Origin: DASZTV01 sp035548125
GTDB lineage: Bacteria; Actinomycetota; Actinomycetes; JAFAQI01
NCBI GenBank assembly: GCA_035548125.1
Contig: DASZTV010000032.1
Span: 1-64,000 of the forward strand
Direction: 5' to 3'
DNA length: 64,000 nt
In this document: positions 37,034-46,126 of the stretch, one piece after another
Layout: every line of letters starts with the position of its first letter
Numbering within the stretch: position 1 is the first letter of the stretch
Notes under the pieces: generated by a model
What the model was told of the DNA's origin: nothing
Databases searched by the model: none
The model's input: the letters and a program-made list of their open reading frames with translations, nothing else
Program-made: the position numbers and the translations under genes

Positions 37034-38245
37034 GTGGATCTCAGGCAGTCCGACAAGCTTCAGAACGTCGTGTACGACGTTCGCGGCCCGCTGCTCGAGG
37101 AAGCGGCGCGGCTCGAGGCAGCAGGGCACCGGATCCTCAAGCTCAACATCGGCAACCCCGCTCCGTTCGGCTTCGACGCGCCCGATGAGGTGCTCCAGGC
37201 GGTCACCCGCAACCTGATGAGCGCGCAGGGCTACAGCGAGTCCAAGGGGCTGTACTCAGCGCGCACCGCGGTCGAGCAGTACTACCAGCTGTGCGGTGTC
37301 GACGGCGTGAGCGTCGACGACATCTACCTGGGCAACGGCGTCAGCGAGCTGATCGCGATGACGCTGCAGGCGCTGCTCAACAACGGCGACGAGGTGCTGA
37401 TCCCGTCGCCGGACTACCCGCTGTGGTCGGGCATGACGATCCTGTCGGGCGGTACCGCGGTCCACTACCGCTGCGACGAGTCCGAAGGCTGGCTGCCCGA
37501 CCTCGAAGATCTCGCGGCCAAGGTCAGCGATCGGACCAAGGCGATCGTGATCATCAGCCCCAACAACCCGACCGGTGCGGTGTATCCCCGCCCGATGCTC
37601 GAAGCGCTGGTGGAGTTCGCCCGCCAGCACGATCTCGTGATCTTCTCCGACGAGATCTACGACAAGATCCTCTACGACGACGCCGAGCACACGGTCATCG
37701 CGTCGATCGCGCCCGACGTCCTCTGACTGACCTTCAGCGGCCTGTCGAAGTCCTATCGCGCGGCGGGTTTCCGCGCGGGATGGGTGGTCGTCAGCGGTCC
37801 GAAGGAGCACGCCACCAGCTACATCTCGGGGCTGACGCTGCTGGCCAACATGCGGCTGTGCCCGAACGTCCCGGCGCAGCTGGCGATCCAGACCGCGCTC
37901 GGCGGCTACCAGAGCATCAACGAGCTGATCCTTCCCGGCGGCCGGCTGCGTGAGCAGCGCGACGTCGCGTGGCGGATGCTCAACGACATCCCGGGAGTCA
38001 GCTGCACCAAGCCGATGGGGGCGCTCTACGTCTTTCCCCGGCTCGACCCGGAGGTCTACCCGATCGTCGACGACGAGCGCCTCGCATTGGACCTGCTGCG
38101 CTCCGAGCAGATCCTTCTCACGCAGGGCACCGGCTTCAACTTCCCGACCCCGGACCACGTACGGATCGTGACGTTGCCGCACGCGGAGATCCTCGCGGAC
38201 GCGATCACCCGACTCGGCGACTTCCTGGCGACCTACCACCAGTAA
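37034..38245 (+). pseudogene. Alanine/aspartate aminotransferase (AlaA/AspC type) broken by in-frame TGA
   Basis: A fold-type I PLP aminotransferase of about 403 residues can be read from GTG 37034 (VDLRQSDKLQNVVYDVRGPL) to 38245. TGA at 37724-37726 interrupts it after APDVL. In relatives the next residues are C-L-T-F, and here TGA is followed at once by LTFSGLSKSYRAAGFRAGW, so one base (TGC to TGA) explains the stop. The PLP lysine (SGLSK) lies just after it, so the truncated product would be inactive. The two halves are otherwise intact, with no frameshift. Options are a recent nonsense mutation, a sequencing or assembly error, read-through, or (least likely) selenocysteine. Confidence 0.85.
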
Positions 38246-38288
38246 CCGGCGCCCGATCCCCGCCCCCCACATCGAGCCGCCGCCAATC

Positions 38289-38386
38289 CGTACGGAAGAA
38301 AACACAAACGTTGCGTCGGTGAAGCGTGAGATGCCGACACGCCCGGGGAACGTCACTCCTTGAACGTTTGTGTTTTCTTGCGTACG
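38289..38386. terminator. Long A/T-rich two-way stem-loop
   Basis: AAGAAAACACAAACGTT (38296-38312) is matched 17/17 by its reverse complement at 38363-38379. After one mismatch, six more pairs (38289-38294 with 38381-38386) extend it. The 50-nt loop holds a smaller hairpin (GTCGG/CCGAC). The arm is about 29% GC in a GC-rich genome. Each strand has a T-rich arm at the outgoing end, so it fits a bidirectional terminator between the convergent aminotransferase and sedolisin genes. Confidence 0.75.
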
Positions 38387-38405
38387 CCGAATGGGGCGGT
38401 CACGT

Positions 38406-41400
38406 TCAGCGTTTGACGGTCACGTTCAGAGTGATCGGGTAGTCGTTCGGTTCGGCGTTCTGCGACTGGATGCGCAGGGTGAACTGGTGGTGACCGGGGC
38501 GCAGGTGCGCGGCCGAGATCGTGACCGGGATCGTCTTGTTGCCGACGGGAGGGACCGTCCCTGAGTAGGACGCGCCGGCCGGCGCTGCCCAGCTGCGGTT
38601 GCTGCTGATGCTGTAGGCGTACCCGCAGCCGCCGGAGCCGTCGCTGAGCTGCACCTTGACGGTCTTCGTGCCGCCCCGGGCGACGGTGACCAGACCGGAC
38701 TTGATGAAGGTACGGACGTACGGCGTCTGGTGCCCGTTACCGAGGGTCATCGTCACGTCGACCGTGCGCTCGACGCGCGGGTCGGCGAGGTCGACGACCT
38801 TGACGGTCCCCGTGTAGATGCCTTGCTCCATCGGCGGGTAGCCGCCGAGGGCGTTGATGTTCGCGATGGACACCAGCCGCAGGTTGTCGTGCTTTCCACC
38901 GGAGGCCGTGCCGTCGGTGGGGACCAGCGCGCGGCCTGGTTTGGTCGCCAGCTTGCCGTGAGTCAGGTCGACGCTGAGCCAGCTTCCGGTCTGGCTCGCC
39001 GGGAACGCCTGCCAGTGCAGCCGGCTCGCTGCTGGACCGGCGTTGGCGATGTGCAGCGTGCGTCGCGTCGTGTCCGGCACCGGCGTACCCGAGGTCCCGT
39101 TCAGCTCGTCGAACAGCTCGTCACTCCACATCGGCCCGCCGCAGGTTGCGATCGTGGGCCGGCCCGACGCGTTGAGGGCGCCTTCATGGAAGTGCAGGTG
39201 GGTGGTCGAGAGCGACAGCTTTGCTCGCGGCGTCACCGAGTAGGTCACGGCCAGTTTTGCCGAGTGCCCGTGAGAGCGGATCGTGATCCGGCCGTGATAG
39301 GTCCCGGACGCGAGGCCTCGTGGGCTGGCCGACCAGGTCAGGCTGCCTGGCGAGGAACCCGCGTGCACGTGCAACCAGCGCGCGTTACTGCGTGCGGTGA
39401 AGCTCGCCGACCGGTAGCCGCTGCTGACCGCGACCGGGGTGGTGGTTGCGACGCCGCCGCGATAGCCGTAGACCTTCGCGTGGTCGGGCAGCAGGGTCAG
39501 GCGCGCCGCCTGCTTGATCAGGTCCGCACCGAGGTTTGCGGCGTCGTAGCTGCCGAGCCCGGTCGCCATGTCGTAACCCTTGGCCGCCCGGTAGAGGTGG
39601 TGCGGGTTGCACTTCGCCGGGCAGTCGACGCCGTCGTACCGCGCGTCGTTGCTGTCCGTGGTGATGTCGTGGAAGTCGCGGGCGTAGGCCGCCGGGTCGG
39701 TCGCCACCCGGTAGAGCGACGGGTTGATGAGGCCGAGCCCGTTCAGCCCTGCGGCCTTGGCCGCTTGGTCCCACAGGACTGCGGCGGCTGCCGTGAGCGG
39801 AGTCGAAAGGCTGGTGCCGCCGATCGGCTGCCATCCGCCCACGCCGGCCACGGGCGGCAGGGGGAGGGGGATCCCGAGTTCGCCGATCAGGTTGCAGTTG
39901 GGCGTGGCGCAGTAGATCGAGTAGCCGGGAGATCCGACGTCGTCGGTGAACTGCAGCTTGTTTCCCTGCATCCCGAGATCCGGGTCGGCGTTGGCCGAGA
40001 GGTCGGGCACCTCGCGGCACAGCGCGCCGGCAGGTGCGCCGCAGGCCGCGCTGCTGTGACCCGGCGCCTTTCGCGCCGACGGCAGGGCGCGTTGCCACGC
40101 GGGCATTCGCCACAGCGTGCTGACGCCGCCGCCCGCGGCGCCGCCGTCGTTCCAGGTGGCCTCGTGCCGAGGACCGGGCAGCCCGTTGGCGGTGGCGTAG
40201 CCGAGGTCGGTGCCGCCGACGCCGGTCACCCACGGCAGGGCCGCCTCTTGCTCGACGCTGATGCTGCCGGAGGTCGGAGCGGGGAACAGCGCGCTGCAGT
40301 CGACCGCGCCGGCGTCGCCGCTCGCGTCGAAGATCTGCTGTCCCTGCGCCGCCGCCTCTTCGGTGATCGCGGCGAACAGTCGGTTGTCAGCGGCGCTCGC
40401 GAGTTGCTCGCAGCTTCCCCACGACGACGACATCACCGGGGCGTCGTTGTCGGTGACGAACCGGTTGTAGAGCTCGATCTCGCCGACACTCGTGATGGGC
40501 GCGACATAGACATAGAGGTGGGCGAGCTTCGGCAGCATCTCCAGCAACGTGGTGATGTCGGCCATCGCTTCGATCTCGCCGCCGGCGGGGGGTCCGCCGC
40601 TGCCGCCGTTGACCAGCCGACGAGTGACCTTCGGGTGCACGTGGTAGCAGGCCTCGACGGTCTTGAGGTTGCTGTCGTGGTAGTCGTCGAACTCGACCAA
40701 CGCGACGGACATGCCTTGCCCGAGCAGACCCTTGGCGTAGAGACCGTTGAAGTCGTACGCCGTCGCCAGCTGAGGTGCGGTGTAGCCGAGACCGGCGATC
40801 GCAGCGGGACACGGCGTCACGCCGCCGTGCTCCCCGATCGGGCCGATGGCCGGCGAGGAGGAGCCGGCCGCCGCAGGCCGTCCCACGCCGACTTTCGGCT
40901 GCGGCCGGTTCACGTCGTCCAGTCCCAGCACGCCGGACACGAGACCGTCGAGCGCGGCGGGCAGTCGCAGGTTCGCGGTGTTCGCGAAGAACGATCGCGT
41001 ACCCAGCGAGAACCTGTCGATCTCAGTGCCGAACACCCGCTCCAGCAGCGCGGCCGGCGCCGACGCCTCGACGAAGAGGTGGTTCGCCGTCGGCGTCTGG
41101 ACGTGAAGGCCGAGCGCAGTGAGCACGCGCGATACCTGGTCCACGGCGGCGGCCGGCGCGCCGTACCGGCGACCGAACGTCACCGGGTCGAGGAACTGGT
41201 GGAAGTACCTGCTCTTCGGGTCGTACGTGGCGTTGACGCGACGATCGAGTGCGCGATCCGGCAGCTCGAGCGGAAGCGCGACCTGCAGCGTCCTGAGCGG
41301 GTCGAGCGGGCCGAGGTCGGTGGCCTCCTGGACCAGCCGAGGAACGGTGCCGAGCAAGGTCCGGACCAGCCCACCGGCGGTGTGCGCCGCGGCGGTCCGC

Positions 41401-41486
41401 TCGGCACGTGCGGCCGCGACTCCCGGGGCGAGGGCGCTGATTGCGAGAGCGGCTGCGGCAGCACCAACGACGAAACGGCGGGACAT
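38406..41486 (-). CDS. Secreted sedolisin (S53 serine-carboxyl peptidase) with C-terminal Ig-like repeats
   Basis: The protein has 1026 residues. It has a signal peptide (SRRFVVGAAAAALAISALA) and a pro-kumamolisin activation domain (about 60-200, with DPKSRYFHQFLDPVTFGRR). The S53 catalytic domain carries GGEIEAMADI (Glu and Asp of the Ser-Glu-Asp triad), SGDAGAVDCS (oxyanion Asp) and GGTSLSTP with nucleophile Ser559. After about residue 690 come BACON-like Ig segments (NARWLHVHAGSSPGSLTW, then a second copy) and a further C-terminal beta domain. Acid-active extracellular proteolysis is expected. It is followed downstream by a terminator and lies beside a cupredoxin gene. Confidence 0.92.
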   Translation of the reverse strand: MSRRFVVGAAAAALAISALAPGVAAARAERTAAAHTAGGLVRTLLGTVPRLVQEATDLGPLDPLRTLQVALPLELPDRALDRRVNATYDPKSRYFHQFLDPVTFGRRYGAPAAAVDQVSRVLTALGLHVQTPTANHLFVEASAPAALLERVFGTEIDRFSLGTRSFFANTANLRLPAALDGLVSGVLGLDDVNRPQPKVGVGRPAAAGSSSPAIGPIGEHGGVTPCPAAIAGLGYTAPQLATAYDFNGLYAKGLLGQGMSVALVEFDDYHDSNLKTVEACYHVHPKVTRRLVNGGSGGPPAGGEIEAMADITTLLEMLPKLAHLYVYVAPITSVGEIELYNRFVTDNDAPVMSSSWGSCEQLASAADNRLFAAITEEAAAQGQQIFDASGDAGAVDCSALFPAPTSGSISVEQEAALPWVTGVGGTDLGYATANGLPGPRHEATWNDGGAAGGGVSTLWRMPAWQRALPSARKAPGHSSAACGAPAGALCREVPDLSANADPDLGMQGNKLQFTDDVGSPGYSIYCATPNCNLIGELGIPLPLPPVAGVGGWQPIGGTSLSTPLTAAAAVLWDQAAKAAGLNGLGLINPSLYRVATDPAAYARDFHDITTDSNDARYDGVDCPAKCNPHHLYRAAKGYDMATGLGSYDAANLGADLIKQAARLTLLPDHAKVYGYRGGVATTTPVAVSSGYRSASFTARSNARWLHVHAGSSPGSLTWSASPRGLASGTYHGRITIRSHGHSAKLAVTYSVTPRAKLSLSTTHLHFHEGALNASGRPTIATCGGPMWSDELFDELNGTSGTPVPDTTRRTLHIANAGPAASRLHWQAFPASQTGSWLSVDLTHGKLATKPGRALVPTDGTASGGKHDNLRLVSIANINALGGYPPMEQGIYTGTVKVVDLADPRVERTVDVTMTLGNGHQTPYVRTFIKSGLVTVARGGTKTVKVQLSDGSGGCGYAYSISSNRSWAAPAGASYSGTVPPVGNKTIPVTISAAHLRPGHHQFTLRIQSQNAEPNDYPITLNVTVKR

Positions 41487-41506
41487 CGGTCTGGCTTGCT
41501 CCGGCG

Positions 41507-41887
41507 TCAGCTGACGACGACCGTGCCGTGCATGTTCGGGTGAATCGTGCAGATGTAGTTGTACGTCCCTGCCTTGGAGAAGGTCACCGTGAACTTCTGC
41601 CCCTTGGTCATGGTCGGGGTCTTGAACGCGTTCGTTCCCTGAGCGGTGGCGTTGTGGGGGATGGAGTCCTCCTGGATGAAGGTCACCTTGGTCCCCACCT
41701 TCACGTTGAGCGTGGCGGGAGTGAACTTGAAGTCCTTGATCGTCACGGTCGGGCCGCTCGTCACCGTGGCTCCGCCGGAGCCGGCTGAGGGACTACCGCC
41801 GGAGCTCGAGCTGCCGCATGCCGTGAGCAACGCGCTCAGCGCCAGTCCCGCGGCGAGCATCATCGGGCGACGGCGAAGCGAGGTCAT
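41507..41887 (-). CDS. Cupredoxin-like lipoprotein (blue copper family)
   Basis: The product has 126 residues from ATG 41887, with GGAG 6 nt upstream. The lipobox LTAC is at the end of a hydrophobic signal; a Ser/Gly-rich linker follows, then a plastocyanin-like domain. Copper ligands are visible as His in SIPHNA and Cys-His-Met in YICTIHPNMHG. It is membrane-anchored outside the cell and should carry single electrons or bind copper. It lies 20 bp from the sedolisin start on the same strand, so a two-gene unit is possible. Confidence 0.88.
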   Translation of the reverse strand: MTSLRRRPMMLAAGLALSALLTACGSSSSGGSPSAGSGGATVTSGPTVTIKDFKFTPATLNVKVGTKVTFIQEDSIPHNATAQGTNAFKTPTMTKGQKFTVTFSKAGTYNYICTIHPNMHGTVVVS

Positions 41888-41996
41888 GGAGGTCTCCGGC
41901 GGGTCGGCAGCTTGAGGTGACAGTACTGACTTGATCAACGTGGCCCGATGGCCGGGCGTTCAAACCGGGCCTCGCCGCACTTCGTACTGTGGAGAC

Positions 41997-43292
41997 GTGG
42001 GGGTACGTCGTTGGCCGCGTTGGCTGGTCGCGCTCGCCGTCGGTGTCGGTGTCGTCGGCTCGGGGATTCCGGCCACGGCAGCTGGTAGCCGTCCGCTGCC
42101 GAGCGACGATGAGTTCTACACCTACGCGGGTCACGCGCCGCTCGCCGACATCGCACCGGGCACCATCCTGCGCGCACGATCCGTGACGCTCGCGCTCCCG
42201 CAGCTGCAGACGCCGCTCCGTGCCGAGCAGCTGCTGTATCGCACGCGCGACGAGCTCGGTGACCCATCGGTCGAGGTGACCACCGTCGTCGACCCGCTGC
42301 ACGGCCTGACCGGAACCCGGATCCTCGCCTACCTCAGCTTCTACGACGCGCTCGGTCCGCAGTGCGACCCGAGCTACACGGTGACCGGGGGCTACGCCGG
42401 GAACACCTCGAACGAGAACCAGGCGGAGGAAGAGGACGCGCTGCTGCTGTCCAACCTGGTGCAGGGCTTCACCGTGACGATTCCGGACTTCGAAGGCACC
42501 GACGAGCACTGGGGCGCCGGCCACGAGGCCGGCTACGGGACGCTCGACGCGATCCGCGCCACGGAGACCTACCTAAAGGTGTCGCCGGCAACCCGCGTCG
42601 GGATGTACGGCTATTCGGGCGGGTCGATCGCGGCGGACTGGGCGGCTGAGCTTGCACCGTCGTACGCGCCTGCGCTGAACATCGTGGGCGTTGCGATGGG
42701 CGGGATCCCGGTCGATCTCGCGCACAACTTGAAGTACGTGAACGGCAGTCGCGGCTGGTCCGGTGTCGTGCCGGCGGTGATGGTGTCGCTCACCCGCGCT
42801 TTCCACCTCGACTTGTCGAAGTACGCGTCGGCGTACGGCAGGAAGATCTTCAAACAGGTCAGCCGACAGTGCATCGGCTCGTTCCTCGGCGCCTATCCCG
42901 GCCTGACCGTGGCAAAGCTGGTGAAGCACCGCTACCGCGACATCCTGGCGGTGCCGGTGTTCCGCCGGATCGCGAACCGGCTCATCATGGGCAGCGTTCC
43001 CGGCCGTCCGAACGCGCCGTTCTTCATGGCGGTGGGGAACGCCGACGGCGTGGGCGACGGGGTGATGGTCGCGCGCGACGTCGAAGCCCTGGCCCACGAG
43101 TACTGCAAGCAGGGCGATCTGGTCGAGCTCAACGTCTACAAGGGCGCCGTGCACACAGAGGCCGCACTGCACTTCGAGCCGCCGGCCGTCGCCTTTCTCA
43201 TCGAGCGATTCACCGGGCTGCCGATGCGCGGCAACTGCGCGTCCATCCCGCGCGGAAACTCGCTCGCTCCACTTCGACCCGTCCATGGGTGA
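41997..43292 (+). CDS. Secretory lipase (LIP family)
   Basis: The product has 431 residues. Its signal peptide (RRWPRWLVALAVGVGVVGSG, cleaved near TATAA or ATAAG) precedes the LIP-type domain: DDEFYTYAGHAPLADIAPGT, then the nucleophile elbow GYSGGS, and VGNADGVGDGVM plus KGAVHTEA for the Asp and His. The cysteines near QCDPSY, RQCIGS and GNCAS can form disulfides. GTG 41997 is chosen because the signal peptide begins there. Its stop overlaps the next gene by 8 bp. Confidence 0.9.
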   Translation: MGVRRWPRWLVALAVGVGVVGSGIPATAAGSRPLPSDDEFYTYAGHAPLADIAPGTILRARSVTLALPQLQTPLRAEQLLYRTRDELGDPSVEVTTVVDPLHGLTGTRILAYLSFYDALGPQCDPSYTVTGGYAGNTSNENQAEEEDALLLSNLVQGFTVTIPDFEGTDEHWGAGHEAGYGTLDAIRATETYLKVSPATRVGMYGYSGGSIAADWAAELAPSYAPALNIVGVAMGGIPVDLAHNLKYVNGSRGWSGVVPAVMVSLTRAFHLDLSKYASAYGRKIFKQVSRQCIGSFLGAYPGLTVAKLVKHRYRDILAVPVFRRIANRLIMGSVPGRPNAPFFMAVGNADGVGDGVMVARDVEALAHEYCKQGDLVELNVYKGAVHTEAALHFEPPAVAFLIERFTGLPMRGNCASIPRGNSLAPLRPVHG

Positions 43293-46020
43293 TGATCGAT
43301 GGGTGCAAGGAACGCTTGAAGGCGAGCTGACGCTCGGCGGAGAGCCGAACGCCGTCCCGACCGCACGGCGCTTCATTGCGCAGGCGCTGGCCGCGGAACC
43401 CGATCACGTGGTCGAGGACGCCGAGCAGCTGGTGTCCGAACTGGTCACCAATGCGATCCTGCACGGCGCTGCACCGGTCACCGTGCGCCTCCTTCGCGCG
43501 GAGCGTGGCGTGCGGGTGGAGGTCGAGGACGCGAGCCGCGCCTTTCCCGTCCTCTCGCGGCCGAGCACGGACACGATGACCGGACGAGGCTTGTCGCTGG
43601 TCGCTGCGCTCGCCCGCGAGTGGGGTGTCACCGAGTCGCCGGGCGGCAAGGTGGTGTGGGCCGAGCTCGGTGACGGGTCCGATGAGACCGTCGCCGCTCC
43701 GGTCGGAGGTCTGGAGTTCGAGGCGACCACCGAAGCTCCCGACCCTGCCGCCGGCCCTCGTTTCGCGGTGCAGATCGGCGCCGTGCCGACCGACCTGCTG
43801 CTCGCCGCGAAGGCGCACATCGACAACGTGGTGCGCGAGTTCACGTTCGTGAAGGCCGATCAGGCGGCGAGCGGCGGTCAGCTACCCGAGCCGATCGCGC
43901 AGCTCGTCGAGACCGTCACCTCGGACTTCGCCGAAGCGCGTGACGCCATCAAGCGTCAGGCGCTGGCCGCCGCTGCACGCGGTGATTCGGAAACCGATCT
44001 GATCCTCCACTTGCCGGCATCCGCTGCCGACGCGGGCGAGCGCTACCTCGCCGCGCTCGACGCCGCGGACCGCTATGGCCGGGCGGCCCGCCTCCTCACG
44101 CTGGGTGCACCGGTGCTGCATCGGGTCTTCCGGCGCTGGTACGTCGAGGCGCTGATCGACCAGCTGCGGGCCGCGGCGAACGGTGAAGCGCCGCCGCGGC
44201 CGCCGATGTTCCCGCAGGCCCTGGCTGACGAGGTCGACCGGCTCTCCGCGCTCGAGGACACGTGGGAGCGGTTGCAGCTGCTGCAACGCGTGACCCGTGA
44301 GCTGACCGGGGCGGTCACGGTGGCTGACATCACTGAGGTGATCGTCCGCAACTCGATCGCGACACTGGGCGCGCAGAGCGTGCGGATCTACCTGCTCGGC
44401 GACGACGGGATGCTGCGGACCGCGGCAGTCGGGGGCGACATCGCAAGCAGTAGGACCTACCCCGACCTCAGCCTCGACGACGACCTACCGGGACCGCTCG
44501 CCGTGCGTACCGGCGTCGCGATGTACTTCCGCAACCGCGAGCAGCTGACGGCCCGCTTTCCGCAGCTCGCGGGCATCTACCCCGGCGAGACCAGCCTCCA
44601 CGTGACGCCGTTGCGAGTCGGCGAGCACACCTTGGGCGTCTTGACGATGTCGTTCGCCGCGGTCACCGACGTCGACGAAGAGACGCAGATCGCCTTCGTC
44701 GGTGCGCTGGCAGATGCGGTCGCCCAGGCGTTCGAGCGGGCGCTCGCGATGGAGCGGGCGGATGTCGCGCGCCGCCGGCTGGCCTTCCTCGCGGAGGCTT
44801 CGGTCGTGTTCGCGGCGAGCCTGGACTTCCAGGCGACCCTCGACGCGGTTTGCAGGTTGCTGGCGCCCACACTCGCCGACTGGTGCATCATCCAGCTCGT
44901 CCAGAGCGACCGGCTCGAGATCGCAGCGGTCCACCACAACGACCCCGGTCAGGTCGCGTGGGCGAGAAGCATGGCCGGGAAGTTCCCGATGGCGGGCGAG
45001 CGACCCGGCGGCGCGCCGGATGTCGTGGCCAGCGGCGAGAGCCAGCTGTTCCAGGAGCTCGACTCCGACGTCATCGAGGCGATGGCAGCCAGCGAGGAGC
45101 ACCGCGACGTGATCCGTGCGCTCGGCATGTCGAGCGCGATGGTCGTACCGCTGACCGGTCGGAGCGGGACGTTCGGCGCGATCACGTTGCTCTACGCGGA
45201 CTCGGGTCGGCGGTACGCCGTCGAGGACGTGTCCTTCGTCGAGGACGTCGCGCGCCGGGCCGCGCTCGCTCTCGAGACCGCTGAGACGTTCCGTGAGCAG
45301 TCCGGCCGGCTCGCCGACGTACGCCGGGTCGCGGACGCGACGCAGCGCGCCATCCTCGCGCCGGTGCCGCCGAGGCTCGGCTCGATCTCGCTGGCGGGTC
45401 GCTACGTCAGCGCGACGGCCGAAGCGCTGATCGGCGGCGACCTCTACGAGGTCGTGCCGCGTCAGGGCGGAGTGCGGCTGCTCGTGGGCGACGTGCGCGG
45501 CAAGGGCCTCGCCGCGATCCGGATCGCGACGATCGTGCTCGGCGACTTCCGCGCCGCCGCCGCTGACATCGCGGACCTCTCCGAGGTGGCACGTCAGATG
45601 GATCGGCGGCTGCGGCCGTACCTCGCCGACGAGGACTTCGCGACCGCGGTCCTCGCCGACATCGGCGACGACGGGTCCTACACAGTGGTCTCCTGCGGCC
45701 ACCCCCCGCCGCTGCTGGTCGCCGGTGGCGCCGCGGGGGAGCTCTCGGTGGTGCATTCGCTCCCGCTCGGGCTCGGAGCGTCGCCGACGGCGACCGAGGG
45801 GTGGCTCAACCCGGGCGACCGGCTGCTGCTCTACACGGACGGCGTGATCGAAGCGCGCGACCCGGATCGCCGCTTCGTCGACCTGAGCTGGGTGATCTCG
45901 CCGCTGGAGGGCGGCGAGCTGCAGTACGCGCTCGACGACGTGCTGGAACGGTTGCACCGGTTCGCCGGTCGTGAGCTCGGCGACGACGTGGCGCTGATCG
46001 CCGCGGAGTACCGCCCGTAG
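43285..46020 (+). CDS. SpoIIE-type PP2C phosphatase with N-terminal HATPase and GAF domains
   Basis: The protein has 911 residues. An RsbW-like ATPase lies at the N-terminus (about 20-135: N box ELVTNAILHG, G1 VEVEDAS, G2 TGRGLSLV). A helical linker follows, then two GAF domains (about 330-480 and 490-660) and a C-terminal SpoIIE phosphatase (IGGDLYEVVP, GDVRGKGLAA, VSCGHPPPLL, LLYTDGVIEARD). Such proteins control anti-anti-sigma factors in partner switching; kinase-like and phosphatase parts together suggest both directions of control. Start ATG 43285 overlaps the lipase stop; later starts cannot be excluded. No sigma, anti-sigma or anti-anti-sigma gene is adjacent. Confidence 0.9.
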   Translation: MGDDRWVQGTLEGELTLGGEPNAVPTARRFIAQALAAEPDHVVEDAEQLVSELVTNAILHGAAPVTVRLLRAERGVRVEVEDASRAFPVLSRPSTDTMTGRGLSLVAALAREWGVTESPGGKVVWAELGDGSDETVAAPVGGLEFEATTEAPDPAAGPRFAVQIGAVPTDLLLAAKAHIDNVVREFTFVKADQAASGGQLPEPIAQLVETVTSDFAEARDAIKRQALAAAARGDSETDLILHLPASAADAGERYLAALDAADRYGRAARLLTLGAPVLHRVFRRWYVEALIDQLRAAANGEAPPRPPMFPQALADEVDRLSALEDTWERLQLLQRVTRELTGAVTVADITEVIVRNSIATLGAQSVRIYLLGDDGMLRTAAVGGDIASSRTYPDLSLDDDLPGPLAVRTGVAMYFRNREQLTARFPQLAGIYPGETSLHVTPLRVGEHTLGVLTMSFAAVTDVDEETQIAFVGALADAVAQAFERALAMERADVARRRLAFLAEASVVFAASLDFQATLDAVCRLLAPTLADWCIIQLVQSDRLEIAAVHHNDPGQVAWARSMAGKFPMAGERPGGAPDVVASGESQLFQELDSDVIEAMAASEEHRDVIRALGMSSAMVVPLTGRSGTFGAITLLYADSGRRYAVEDVSFVEDVARRAALALETAETFREQSGRLADVRRVADATQRAILAPVPPRLGSISLAGRYVSATAEALIGGDLYEVVPRQGGVRLLVGDVRGKGLAAIRIATIVLGDFRAAAADIADLSEVARQMDRRLRPYLADEDFATAVLADIGDDGSYTVVSCGHPPPLLVAGGAAGELSVVHSLPLGLGASPTATEGWLNPGDRLLLYTDGVIEARDPDRRFVDLSWVISPLEGGELQYALDDVLERLHRFAGRELGDDVALIAAEYRP

Positions 46021-46061
46021 GCCCGGCCACTGTCCGATTTGGCACGATTTGACCAAATGGT

Positions 46062-46078
46062 GGTTCACTAGTGGAACC
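46062..46078. promoter_or_regulatory. Near-palindrome upstream of LPFTG gene
   Basis: GGTTCACTAGTGGAACC is a near-perfect dyad (GGTTC/GAACC arms with a central ACTAGT). It lies 49 bp before the GTG start at 46127, with TTGACC (46049-46054) just upstream and another GGTTC at 46097. It may be an operator; the binding protein is unknown. Confidence 0.35.
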
Positions 46079-46126
46079 GGGGAATGGTTCAATGGGTTCC
46101 TCAGGATCAGGTTTCGGGAGGTCGTT

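Noticed and set aside
38730..41543. 937-codon plus-strand frame opposite the sedolisin gene
   Set aside because: Shadow of a gene with clear S53 catalytic motifs.
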